A stretch of DNA of 64,000 nucleotides from Caballeronia sp. SL2Y3 (GTDB taxonomy: Bacteria > Pseudomonadota > Gammaproteobacteria > Burkholderiales > Burkholderiaceae): contig NZ_CP084260.1 in the NCBI RefSeq assembly GCF_022879575.1, positions 806,001-870,000 of the forward strand, read 5' to 3'. Of this stretch, positions 8,457 through 16,099 are shown one piece after another; within the stretch, counting starts at the first letter, position 1, and each line of letters opens with the position of its first letter. The notes under the pieces were generated by a model, which made no database searches, was not told the origin of the DNA, and saw only the letters and a program-made list of their open reading frames with translations. Both the position numbers and the translations under genes were made by a program.

Positions 8457-8484
8457 TTGTACCATCTAGTTAGTTTGTTATGCT
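8457..8484 (+). promoter_or_regulatory. quiC promoter with embedded palindromic operator candidate
   Basis: A sigma-70-type promoter is visible: TTGTAC (8457-8462), a 16-bp spacer, TATGCT (8479-8484). The spacer almost coincides with an 18-bp imperfect palindrome at 8461-8478, ACcAtCTAgtTAGtTtGT (upper case pairs), whose size and position suit a TetR-family repressor blocking RNA polymerase. The assignment to the regulator at 6669 is inference. Confidence 0.5.
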
Positions 8485-8564
8485 CGCACACAATGACGTG
8501 AACTGCGCGCAGAGCGCCTACACTCTAACGGTTCACCCCGCAACGAAATGCAGAGGAGGCAGCG

Positions 8565-10469
8565 ATGCCGCGTTCCATCCCGACATCCATCGCGACGGTA
8601 TCCATCAGCGGGACGCTCGTCGAAAAGCTGAAGGCCATTCGCGCGGCGGGCTTCGACGGCGTCGAGATCTTCGAAAACGATCTGCTCTACTTCGACGGCA
8701 CGCCCGCCGACGTCCGGCGTCTCTGCGACGACCTGGGCCTCGCCATCTATCTGTTCCAGCCGTTTCGGGACTTCGAGGGCGTGAGCGGTGAGCGGCTCGC
8801 GAAAAACGTCGAGCGCGCGAAACGCAAGTTCGACCTGATGCACGAACTGGGCGCGGATCGTATGCTCGCGTGCAGCAACGTGTCGCCGGACACCGTCGCC
8901 AACGACGCGCTCATCGTCGATCAGCTCGGCGTGCTCGCGCGCCTCGCCGAGGAAGCGGGCGTGATCGTCGGCTACGAGGCGCTCGCGTGGGGCCGGCACG
9001 TCAACTCGTACAAGCACGCGTGGCGTCTGGTGGATGCCGTCAATCATCCGAGCCTCGGTCTCGTGCTCGACAGCTTCCATACGCTGTCCATTGGCGATTC
9101 CGTCGATGAGATCGCGGCCATTCCCGGCGATCGCATCGCCTTCGTGCAGATCGCCGATGCGCCCGTGCTCTCGATGGACGTGCTCGAATGGAGCCGTCAC
9201 TATCGCTGTTTTCCGGGGCAGGGCGCATTCAATGTCGCCGGCTTCACGGCGCGCGTGCTCGAGGCGGGCTACACGGGGCCGCTCTCGCTCGAAATCTTCA
9301 ACGACGGCTTTCGCGCCGCGCCGACCGCCATCACCGCGGCGGACGGGCATCGCTCGCTGCGCTTTCTCGAAGAGCAGACGCGCGCGCTCATGGGCGAGCG
9401 CGCGCCCGCGGCACTCTTCGATCCGCCCGCGCCGCCTGCGCACATCGGCTTCCAGTTCCTCGAATTCGCCGTGGACGACACGACGCGCGAGCACGTCGCC
9501 GACTGGCTGCGCAAGCTCGGCTTCCGGCTCGCGGGCACGCATCGGTCGAAGGACGTGACGCTGTATCGGCACGGCGCGGGATCGATCGTGCTGAACGCGG
9601 AAGCCGATTCGTTCGCGAGCGCGTTCTTCCAGCAGCATGGCTTGTCGCTGTGCGCGTCGGCGTTTCATGTCGATGACGCCAGATGCGCGTTCGAGCGCGC
9701 CGCCGCTTACGGCTCCAAGCCGTTCTCGGGCCGCGTGGGACCCAACGAGCGCGTGGTGCCGGGCGTGCAGTCGCCGGACGGCAGCCTCGACTATTTCGTC
9801 GATGAAGCGCCCGGCGCGCCGACGCTCTGGGAATCGGACTTCGTCCTGACCGATATCGACGGCCCTTACGAAGTCGGGCCGCTTTCGCGCATCGATCACG
9901 TGTGCCTTTCGCTGCCGGCCGAGGCGCTCGATACGTGGGTGCTCTTTTTCCGCAGCGCGTTCGGCTTCGAGACGGAGGCGAGCGTGCTCGTGCCCGATCC
10001 GTACGGGCTCGTGCGCAGCCGCGCCGTGCGAAGCCGCGACGGCTCGGTGCGCATCGCGCTCAACGCGTCGATGGACCGCTTCACGGCGGTGTCCGAGTCG
10101 CTCTCGACGTATCGCGGCTCGGGCTTGAATCACGTCGCGTTCAGCACGCCCGACATCTTCGACGCGATTCCGCGTCTGGAAGCGGACGGCGTGCAGTTCC
10201 TGCGCATTCCGCGCAACTACTACGACGACCTCGTGGCGCGCTACGGCCTGCCCGACGAGCAGGTCGACGCGATGCGCGAGCACAACATCCTGTACGACCG
10301 GGACGAGCGCGGCGGCGAGTTCTTCCACGCCTACACGGAGCAGCTCGATCAGCGCTTCTTTCTCGAAGTGATCGAGCGGCGCGGCGGCTACGACGGCTAC
10401 GGCGCGGCGAACGCGGCGGTGCGGCTCGCGGCGCATGCGCAGCAGCAGCGCGCTCGCCAGGCAGCATAG
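8565..10469 (+). CDS. quiC: 3-dehydroshikimate dehydratase, QuiC1 type (TIM barrel fused to HPPD-like domain)
   Basis: A 634-residue fusion. Residues 1-270 are an AP-endonuclease-2 TIM barrel that dehydrates 3-dehydroshikimate to protocatechuate. The metal-ligand set can be placed at Glu138 (GYEALAW), Asp169 (LVLDSFH), Gln195 (VQIADAP) and Glu243 (SLEIFND), the same spacing as the Pseudomonas putida enzyme as I remember it (134/165/191/239). Residues about 285-610 are two VOC modules resembling 4-hydroxyphenylpyruvate dioxygenase. In this family that domain is not needed for dehydration and its role is unclear. The ribosome binding site is GAGGAGG. It is divergent from the shikimate dehydrogenase; no protocatechuate genes are in the window. 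Confidence 0.88.
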   Translation: MPRSIPTSIATVSISGTLVEKLKAIRAAGFDGVEIFENDLLYFDGTPADVRRLCDDLGLAIYLFQPFRDFEGVSGERLAKNVERAKRKFDLMHELGADRMLACSNVSPDTVANDALIVDQLGVLARLAEEAGVIVGYEALAWGRHVNSYKHAWRLVDAVNHPSLGLVLDSFHTLSIGDSVDEIAAIPGDRIAFVQIADAPVLSMDVLEWSRHYRCFPGQGAFNVAGFTARVLEAGYTGPLSLEIFNDGFRAAPTAITAADGHRSLRFLEEQTRALMGERAPAALFDPPAPPAHIGFQFLEFAVDDTTREHVADWLRKLGFRLAGTHRSKDVTLYRHGAGSIVLNAEADSFASAFFQQHGLSLCASAFHVDDARCAFERAAAYGSKPFSGRVGPNERVVPGVQSPDGSLDYFVDEAPGAPTLWESDFVLTDIDGPYEVGPLSRIDHVCLSLPAEALDTWVLFFRSAFGFETEASVLVPDPYGLVRSRAVRSRDGSVRIALNASMDRFTAVSESLSTYRGSGLNHVAFSTPDIFDAIPRLEADGVQFLRIPRNYYDDLVARYGLPDEQVDAMREHNILYDRDERGGEFFHAYTEQLDQRFFLEVIERRGGYDGYGAANAAVRLAAHAQQQRARQAA

Positions 10470-10554
10470 GAAACTAGGCGCGTAAATGCCAGCGACTTGC
10501 GCCGCGCGCGGCCTATCATGGAAGCATGACGGCAGCCGCAAGCAGGAGGGCGCC

Positions 10555-10737
10555 ATGCTCGATTTCCCCGACATACTCATCGGCGTCGCGGCGCTGGCCG
10601 CGATCGGCCTCGTGTTGCTCGCGCATGACTGGCGCGACGAATATCGCGAGAGGCGGGCGCATCGCGCGAAAACAGCGACGCGCGCAGCCGCGCCGGGCCA
10701 TTCGCTGCGCGAGTGGTGGCTCAGGCACCGGCACTGA
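10555..10737 (+). CDS. Small single-pass membrane protein, hypothetical
   Basis: A 60-residue protein with a strong AGGAGG box 7 nt before the ATG. Residues about 5-22 are one hydrophobic helix (ILIGVAALAAIGLVLLA), followed by a highly basic, cytoplasmic-looking tail rich in Arg and His (RDEYRERRAHRAKTATRAAA). No family recognised. It follows quiC by 85 nt and may be co-transcribed with it, although nothing ties it to quinate metabolism. Confidence 0.55.
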   Translation: MLDFPDILIGVAALAAIGLVLLAHDWRDEYRERRAHRAKTATRAAAPGHSLREWWLRHRH

Positions 10738-10749
10738 CCGACGGGCCGC

Positions 10750-11067
10750 TCAAGCGCCTGACGCGGCGAGCGGTTCGTCGGGCGCGGGGCCTTCGGCATT
10801 GGCATCGGCATCGCTCCTGGCGGACGCGGCTTCGAACGCATCGATCACCAGATAAAGCCGGTGAACGATCTGGATCTGCGTATGCGACAGGTGTGCCTGC
10901 CGCGTGATGGCAGCAAGCCGCCCGCGCCAGTACGAGGGCGGCAGCAATGGACCGCCGAGATCGCAAGACAGCGAACGACGCAGCACCTTCTGAAGATGCG
11001 CGAGGTCCTGGTCTGCCAGCAACGCCGAAAACGCGCCCTGGGGCTTGATATCGGATATGGGGTCCAT
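10750..11067 (-). CDS. Conserved hypothetical protein
   Basis: A 105-residue frame beginning MDPISDIKPQGAFSALLADQ. It has a short helical core (LAHLQKVLRRSL, then LAAITRQAHLSHTQIQIVHRL) and a low-complexity Ala/Asp/Pro tail. The start at 11067 has only a weak GGAC box; the frame is open further upstream to 11295 through the tRNA-Arg promoter region, which is not credible as coding. Function unknown. It converges with the small membrane protein gene, 12 nt away. Confidence 0.5.
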   Translation of the reverse strand: MDPISDIKPQGAFSALLADQDLAHLQKVLRRSLSCDLGGPLLPPSYWRGRLAAITRQAHLSHTQIQIVHRLYLVIDAFEAASARSDADANAEGPAPDEPLAASGA

Positions 11068-11280
11068 TTGTCCGATGGCGGCGCGTTTGCGCGGAACTTG
11101 ATAGGGACAAACCCGCGGTTTTGTCGCCAAACCTTTGCGCCGATGCTTTTTCGTTCGGCGTGCGCATGGCCGTCGAATGCGTTTGCGAATGCGTTTGCTA
11201 TACTCTGCGCTCCCGCCAGCCCGGACGTCCGCTTGGGTGCAGCTTGAGTCGATCCGGCCCTCGGCGGGACGTGCGGTCCG

Positions 11281-11355
11281 CTCCCCGTAGTTCAATGGAT
11301 AGAACGAGTGCCTCCTAAGCGCTAGATACAGGTTCGATTCCTGTCGGGGGGACCA
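11281..11355 (+). tRNA. tRNA-Arg(CCT)
   Basis: A complete cloverleaf: acceptor stem CTCCCCG pairing with CGGGGGG (one T-G wobble), D-stem GTTC/GAAC, anticodon stem AGTGC/GCGCT around loop CTCCTAA with anticodon CCT at 11314-11316, T-stem ACAGG/CCTGT with loop TTCGATT, discriminator A and an encoded CCA at 11353-11355. Unusually the first pair is C1-G72. A TATACT box at about 11197 lies in the upstream promoter region. No integrase or duplicated tRNA end is visible downstream, so there is no sign of use as an insertion site here. Confidence 0.93.
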
Positions 11356-11390
11356 CGATAGCTTCTCTATGCGCGCCGACGCCTCCCTTC

Positions 11391-11412
11391 ATCGGCACCC
11401 GCGGGTGCCGAT
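11391..11412. other. Perfect 22-bp palindrome downstream of tRNA-Arg
   Basis: The sequence ATCGGCACCC followed by GCGGGTGCCGAT is its own reverse complement over 22 bp. It lies 36 nt after the tRNA CCA and 30 nt beyond the stop of the minus-strand NmrA-like gene. It could fold as a terminator stem for either transcript but has no clear T-run and no loop when drawn as DNA, so it may equally be a protein-binding site. Confidence 0.5.
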
Positions 11413-11441
11413 TCGTCCTCGTCAATCAGCACCCGCGACGC

Positions 11442-12305
11442 TCAACTCGCCAGTTGCGCGGCGAAGTCGCGGTACGTGTGCAGCGGACGCCCCAGCATGC
11501 GCACAAGGCGTTCGGCGTCGCCGGCTTCCGGCACCATGCCGTCGCTGACATAACGCTCGGCCATCAGGCGCATCTCGTAAGCCATCCACTTCGGCATGAA
11601 GCCCGCAAGGTTCTGCTCGAATCCGCTAGGATCGTCGCCGCCGTAGGCCACCGGCCGGCCGAGCACGTCGGACCAGATGGACGCCAGCGCAGTGCCCGTC
11701 AATGTGTCCGGTCCGACGAGATTGATGACCTCGACGGGAAGATCCGCAGCGGCCTCGTCGCGACGCAACAGTTCGATGGCCGCGACCTCCGCGATATCCC
11801 GCGTGTCGACCATGGCGACGCCCTTGCTCCCGATGGGCATCGGATATACGCCGTGATCGACGACGACGTCCCTGACCATCAGTTCGTTGTCGATGAAGTA
11901 CGCTGGGCGCAGGATCGTCGCGCTGAAACCCATTTGGTCGATCATGCGCTCGGCGCCGGACTTCACCGCGAAGTGCGGCACGTTCACGAACCGCTCCGCG
12001 TGCATGACCGACAGATAAACCACACGCTCGACGCCCGACTCCCGCGCGATGTTCAGCGTGATCAGCGCCTGCGTGAACTCGTCGCCCGCGACCGCGTTGA
12101 GCAGGAACAGCGTGCGCACGCCGGCGAAGGCCCGGCGAAGCGAATCGATATCGAGCATATCGCCTTGTGCGACCGCCACGTCGACCGGGAAGCGCGCTTT
12201 CGATGGATCGCGCACCAGCACGCGCACGTCCGCGTTGCGGCTGACGAGTTGTTCGACGACCTGACGGCCGACGCGGCCGGTGGCGCCGGTAACGAGAATA
12301 GTCAT
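11442..12305 (-). CDS. NmrA-like NAD(P)-binding oxidoreductase/sensor
   Basis: A 287-residue atypical short-chain dehydrogenase. The dinucleotide-binding motif TGATGRVGR lies at residues 6-14. RVLVRDPSKARF after the second strand has the basic residues typical of NADP binding. VYLSVMHAERF and TILRPAYFIDN are the conserved NmrA/azoreductase-like strands. Family members are quinone oxidoreductases, redox sensors or isomerases; the substrate is unknown. It is divergent from a LysR regulator (12432) across 126 bp, the usual layout for a LysR-controlled oxidoreductase. Confidence 0.83.
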   Translation of the reverse strand: MTILVTGATGRVGRQVVEQLVSRNADVRVLVRDPSKARFPVDVAVAQGDMLDIDSLRRAFAGVRTLFLLNAVAGDEFTQALITLNIARESGVERVVYLSVMHAERFVNVPHFAVKSGAERMIDQMGFSATILRPAYFIDNELMVRDVVVDHGVYPMPIGSKGVAMVDTRDIAEVAAIELLRRDEAAADLPVEVINLVGPDTLTGTALASIWSDVLGRPVAYGGDDPSGFEQNLAGFMPKWMAYEMRLMAERYVSDGMVPEAGDAERLVRMLGRPLHTYRDFAAQLAS

Positions 12306-12378
12306 GGTGGAACTCCTTCAAGTGGTTGGCATGCACCTAAGGTAAGTGATCCACTGACTGTCCGGAAGATGTGATATA

Positions 12379-12393
12379 GAGACGAGGCGTCTC
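12379..12393. promoter_or_regulatory. Inverted repeat in nmrA-like/lysR intergenic region
   Basis: GAGAC-GAGGC-GTCTC is a 5-5-5 interrupted palindrome in the 126-bp region between the divergent genes and is a candidate LysR-type binding site. A looser match than the classical T-N11-A box; assignment is positional. Confidence 0.35.
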
Positions 12394-12431
12394 ACTCATG
12401 GAACACTCCTCGAACGCTGACTAGGACCCGC

Positions 12432-13322
12432 ATGGACCTTCTCGCTCTCGCTGACTTCAACCTCGTCGCGCGTTACGGCAGCTTTGGAGAAGCCGCTCGC
12501 GCGTCCGAGCGGCCCAAGGCGACGCTCTCGCGACGCGTCACCGAACTCGAAAACGACCTTCGCATTCGGCTCTTCGAACGCGGTCCGCGCGGGGTCACGC
12601 TCACCCAGGAGGGCCGCGCCCTCTACGAGCGCACCGGCGCGCTCCTGGCCGAACTCAACGAAAGCGCCGCCGCCATTGCATCCGGCAGCGACGAGCCGCG
12701 CGGCCGCTTGCGCATCAGCGCGCCCGCGCTCTTCTCGCAGATAGCCATGGGAAAGCTGGTGGCGTCGTTCGTCCTGAAGCACCCGCAGGTCCGCATCGAA
12801 GTGACGACGGAAGATCGCCCGGTCAACATGATCGAAGAAGGGTATGACCTCGTGATCCGCGTCAACCCTGAACCGAACGAGACGCTGGTCGGTCGCATCT
12901 TCCTGCGCGACCGGCTCGTTGTCGTCGCGCAGCCGGGACTGAAGCGACCGGCCGCCGAATCCAGCGTTCGCGCAGTCGTTCGGGTAGCGCCGGAAGGCAC
13001 TGCGTACTGGGACGTGATCGGCGCGCGGGGAAAGGCGCGCATATTCATCGAGCCGGTCGCGCAACTGTCGTCGCTCGTCATGGTGCGCGACACCGTTCGC
13101 CTCGGCGTGGGCGCCGCCTGTCTGCCGCTGTCGCTGGTGAGCCGCGATATCGCCGCCGGCAAACTCGCGCATTGGGGCGATGTCGACGGGCCGGAGATTG
13201 CGTTGTGGGCGCTGTATCCGTCCAGGCGCTTGCTGAGCACGCGCGTGTCGGCTTTCCTCACGCACCTCAAGGCATCGTTTCCGTCGGGTACGGCGGATGA
13301 ACTCGCGGCACTGATCGAATGA
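12432..13322 (+). CDS. LysR family transcriptional regulator
   Basis: A 296-residue LysR-type regulator. The N-terminal winged helix-turn-helix is intact (LLALADFNLVARYGSFGEAA, then RPKATLSRRVTELENDL, with LFERGPRGVTLTQEG). The effector domain follows from about residue 90 to the end (RLRISAPALFSQIAMGKLV). This sub-group (CrgA/AaeR-like) often controls a divergent oxidoreductase gene, here the NmrA-like gene, and represses itself. Inducer unknown. The downstream cupin (83 nt) may belong to the same transcript. Confidence 0.88.
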   Translation: MDLLALADFNLVARYGSFGEAARASERPKATLSRRVTELENDLRIRLFERGPRGVTLTQEGRALYERTGALLAELNESAAAIASGSDEPRGRLRISAPALFSQIAMGKLVASFVLKHPQVRIEVTTEDRPVNMIEEGYDLVIRVNPEPNETLVGRIFLRDRLVVVAQPGLKRPAAESSVRAVVRVAPEGTAYWDVIGARGKARIFIEPVAQLSSLVMVRDTVRLGVGAACLPLSLVSRDIAAGKLAHWGDVDGPEIALWALYPSRRLLSTRVSAFLTHLKASFPSGTADELAALIE

Positions 13323-13404
13323 CGGTGGTTCGGGCAGATCGTCCGCTTATGCGCTAGAGTCGGCGTCACGCTGGACCAAACGTTTCGTTCATGTGGAGTT
13401 GACC

Positions 13405-13803
13405 GTGCCTGTTCTTCAGTTTGCCGAATCATTCGACCTCGAAGCCGCGTTCGGCGATGTCCGCGAATATTGGTCGCCGAAAGTCGTCGCGCAAGTCAAC
13501 GATCAGTATGTGAAGGTCGCCAAGGTGCGCGGTCAACTCGCGTGGCACGACCACGCGAACGAAGACGAGTTGTTCTTCGTGGTGCGCGGCAATCTCACCA
13601 TCGAATACGAAGGCGGCCGCGCCGTGCGTTTGCCCGCAGGCTCCATGCACGTCGTGCCGCGCGGCACGCTGCATAACCCGGTTGCCGACGAAGAGTGCTG
13701 GATCGTGCTGATCGAGCCTGTTGAGACGAAGCACACGGGCGACGTGCAGTCGCCGCTGACGAGGACGATAGAAGAGCAGTTGAGCGGCGCGGCCAGAGCG
13801 TGA
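13405..13803 (+). CDS. Cupin-domain protein
   Basis: A 132-residue single-domain cupin. The two motifs are present: WHDHANEDELFFVVRGNLTI (metal ligands H-x-H-x(3)-E around residues 49-55) and PAGSMHVVPRGTLHNP with the second His. The start is GTG at 13405, chosen because GGAG lies 6 nt upstream; another GTG at 13393 lacks one. The substrate is unknown. Proteins of this size are often annotated as cupin-fold metalloproteins of unknown function. It lies between lysR and the LOV kinase gene. Confidence 0.8.
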   Translation: MPVLQFAESFDLEAAFGDVREYWSPKVVAQVNDQYVKVAKVRGQLAWHDHANEDELFFVVRGNLTIEYEGGRAVRLPAGSMHVVPRGTLHNPVADEECWIVLIEPVETKHTGDVQSPLTRTIEEQLSGAARA

Positions 13804-13928
13804 TTCGCGTCCACGCGAACGCGACAACGTTGGGCGCCGCAAGCTAGAATCCTCGTCGACACATCGCCGGGTTTCGGCGGTCCTCGCGCACCGCCAGACG
13901 GTGGATGCGGCCAGAACGAGGACAAAAA

Positions 13929-15524
13929 TTGAACATTGAGCGCCCCACCGTAAGCAACGTACGGCCATCCTTCAGCGACCATTCGAACGATATTTTTTTC
14001 GCGGCCGTTTCGACGACACGCATGCCCATGCTCGTCACCGACCCGAATCAGCCCGACAACCCGATCGTCTTCGTGAACTCGGCGTTCCTCAACCTGACGG
14101 GGTTCAGCGTCGAGGAACTGATCGGGCAGAACTGCCGGCTCTTGCAAGGGCCGGAGACGAGCCAGGCCACCGTGTCCGAGATTCGCGATGCCGTCCTGCA
14201 AGGCCGCGAAATCAATATCGAGGTGCTGAACTATCGCAAGGACGGGTCGACCTTCTGGAACGCGCTCTTCATCTCGCCGGTCAGAAACGAGGCCGGCGAT
14301 ATCGTGTATTTCTTCGCGTCTCAACTCGATATCAGCCGCCGGCGCGACGCGGAAGAGGCGCTGCGGCAATCGCAGAAGATGGAAGCGCTCGGGCAATTGA
14401 CAGGGGGCATCGCGCACGACTTCAACAACCTGTTGCAGGTCATGAGCGGCTATGTCGATGTGATGAAGCTCGGCATCGAGGAGCGGTTTGATCTCAGCCG
14501 GTTCGTGATGCCGGTGGAGCGGATGCGCGATGCGATCACGCGTGCGTCAACGCTCACGCAGCAACTGCTCGCGTTTGCGCGCAAGCAGGAACTGCGCGGC
14601 CGAATCATCAACCTCAACGCACGGCTCGCCGACATTCGGGAACTCGCGGAAAACACGTTCGGCGACAGTGGGGCGCTCGACTTCGTTCCGGACCCGGGGT
14701 TGCGCAATTGTCAGCTCGACGCTTCGCAACTGGAAGTGGCCGTGCTCAACCTGCTTCTGAATGCGCGCGATGCGCTTAACGGCAAGGACAAGCCGCAAGT
14801 CACGGTGCGCACCGGCAATCTGTCGCTGACGGACCGAAGGCCCATCGGATTCGCGCAGCTCACGCCCGGCGAGTATGTATGGGTGTCGGTGAGCGACAAT
14901 GGCACCGGCATTCCTGCCCATATTCTCGCGCATGTGATGGACCCGTTCTTCACGACGAAGGAAGAAGGCAAGGGAACGGGCCTGGGTTTGTCGATGGTCT
15001 ACGGCTTCGCGAGACAATCAGGCGGCGCGGTCGATATCTACTCCGAGCCGGGCCACGGCACGACCGTGCGGCTCTACTTTCCGGCGGTGGCGGCGGAGCC
15101 GTCCATCGAGCAGCGGCACAGACGTGTCGCCGAGTCCGCGCACAACGAGACGATCCTCGTGGTCGATGACCGGCCCGACGTGGCCGAAGTCGCCGCGATG
15201 ATCCTGCAGCAAGGCGGGTACAAGACGCGCGTTGCACATGGGGCGCATGACGCTCTCGAGATACTCGGCGGGGACGCTCAGGTCGAACTGCTCTTCACCG
15301 ACCTCATCATGCCGGGAGGCATGAACGGCGTGATGCTCGCGCAGGAAGCGAAGCGCCGCAAGCCACTGCTGCGCGTCTTGCTGACGACGGGCTACGCCGA
15401 CACGTCGATTGCGAGAAACGACATCGACGGCACGGAGTTTCCGGTGCTCCACAAGCCGTATCAGGCCATCGAACTGCGCGCGGCGATATCGCAGGCGCTG
15501 CACAATCCCGGCACCGACAGTTGA
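13929..15524 (+). CDS. LOV-domain hybrid histidine kinase (blue-light sensor) with C-terminal receiver
   Basis: A 531-residue protein using a TTG start after a GAGGA box; an ATG at 13905 without one is the alternative. Residues about 20-135 are a LOV/PAS domain: the flavin-adduct motif GQNCRLLQG puts the photoactive Cys at 69, with the [10 protein letters not shown] strand and Gln132 in FFASQLDIS. Residues 150-385 are the kinase core: phosphoacceptor His163 in [13 protein letters not shown]-box [15 protein letters not shown], and [13 protein letters not shown]. Residues 408-525 are a receiver with phosphoacceptor Asp458 (FTDLIMPGG) and Lys in LHKPYQ. The architecture matches known LOV-HK photoreceptors; output partners are not in the window. 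Confidence 0.88.
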   Translation: MNIERPTVSNVRPSFSDHSNDIFFAAVSTTRMPMLVTDPNQPDNPIVFVNSAFLNLTGFSVEELIGQNCRLLQGPETSQATVSEIRDAVLQGREINIEVLNYRKDGSTFWNALFISPVRNEAGDIVYFFASQLDISRRRDAEEALRQSQKMEALGQLTGGIAHDFNNLLQVMSGYVDVMKLGIEERFDLSRFVMPVERMRDAITRASTLTQQLLAFARKQELRGRIINLNARLADIRELAENTFGDSGALDFVPDPGLRNCQLDASQLEVAVLNLLLNARDALNGKDKPQVTVRTGNLSLTDRRPIGFAQLTPGEYVWVSVSDNGTGIPAHILAHVMDPFFTTKEEGKGTGLGLSMVYGFARQSGGAVDIYSEPGHGTTVRLYFPAVAAEPSIEQRHRRVAESAHNETILVVDDRPDVAEVAAMILQQGGYKTRVAHGAHDALEILGGDAQVELLFTDLIMPGGMNGVMLAQEAKRRKPLLRVLLTTGYADTSIARNDIDGTEFPVLHKPYQAIELRAAISQALHNPGTDS

Positions 15525-15525
15525 C

Positions 15526-15558
15526 CGCGAAGCCTGCGCGACGAGCGCAGGCTTCGCG
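15526..15558 (+). terminator. Strong hairpin after the LOV kinase gene
   Basis: A perfect 14-bp inverted repeat (CGCGAAGCCTGCGC / GCGCAGGCTTCGCG) with a 5-nt loop begins 2 nt after the stop codon. There is no T-run, so it may act with Rho or as an mRNA 3'-end stabiliser. Confidence 0.55.
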
Positions 15559-15622
15559 ACGCGTCGCGGTGTAGTGAGATTCGGTGTGCTTATCGTTTTG
15601 TTCGTAAGTAGCGGCTTTCGAC

Positions 15623-15960
15623 TCAGTCCAGTTCCAACGGATTCGAGATTCTAAGCCGCCAGGCATCGTCCGTTCCTTTCTCCATGACCTGAGTCGCGCA
15701 GCCCGATTCGACGTGCGGCTACCCGTCGGGTAGCGTAACAGCCAGCGTCCAGTCCGCCAGAACCCGCGCGATGTTTCCGCTCGACACCACGCGCCGCACC
15801 GTATTGCGAATGCGCGGCTTCGCGGCCAGCAGTTGCGCCATCGCGCGGTGTAGTTCATCCGGGCGCGCGCTGATCTCGACGCTGTTCGTCGGACGCATCG
15901 CGGCATCGTTGTCCGCCGATTCGTGGATTCCCTCGCGGAGGCGTTCGGCGATGCACCGCC
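15623..15960 (-). pseudogene. SnoaL-like/DUF4440 gene remnant with internal stop
   Basis: Read on the minus strand, one frame encodes a recognisable nuclear-transport-factor-2-like C-terminal half: NDAAMRPTNSVEISARPDEL, then AQLLAAKPRIRNTVRRVVSSG, then VLADWTLAVTLPDG. A TAG stop at 15719-15721 follows, after which the same frame continues VESGCATQVMEKGTDDAW and RISNPLELD to a TGA at 15623. The reading is uninterrupted apart from the single amber codon; the N-terminal part upstream of about 15900 is no longer recognisable. This fits a decayed YybH/SnoaL-like gene. The family assignment is from memory of the pattern. Confidence 0.5.
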
Positions 15961-16099
15961 GTTGTTCGACGAAACGCGGCTATGACAAGCCGCGCAGAAG
16001 CCGCTCGTCGTCAGCCTCAGTCGCCGCCCGCATTGGACCGCGAGCCGTTTCCACCGGATAATGCGAGCACACCCATTCTCGCTCGCGGCTCATGCGCTC

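Noticed and set aside
8478..10841. 787-codon antisense frame over quiC
   Set aside because: quiC has a ribosome binding site, promoter and metal ligands; the antisense product is Arg/His/Glu-rich without a domain.
11281..11441. tRNA-Arg as an integration site of a genomic island
   Set aside because: No integrase, direct repeat of the tRNA 3' end or compositional shift was seen downstream; ordinary chromosomal genes follow.
16061..16099. Earlier ATG for the DUF4239 gene
   Set aside because: It adds a polar/hydrophobic 13-residue lead with no ribosome binding site; the family pattern starts at MTEIESALL. Not excluded completely.
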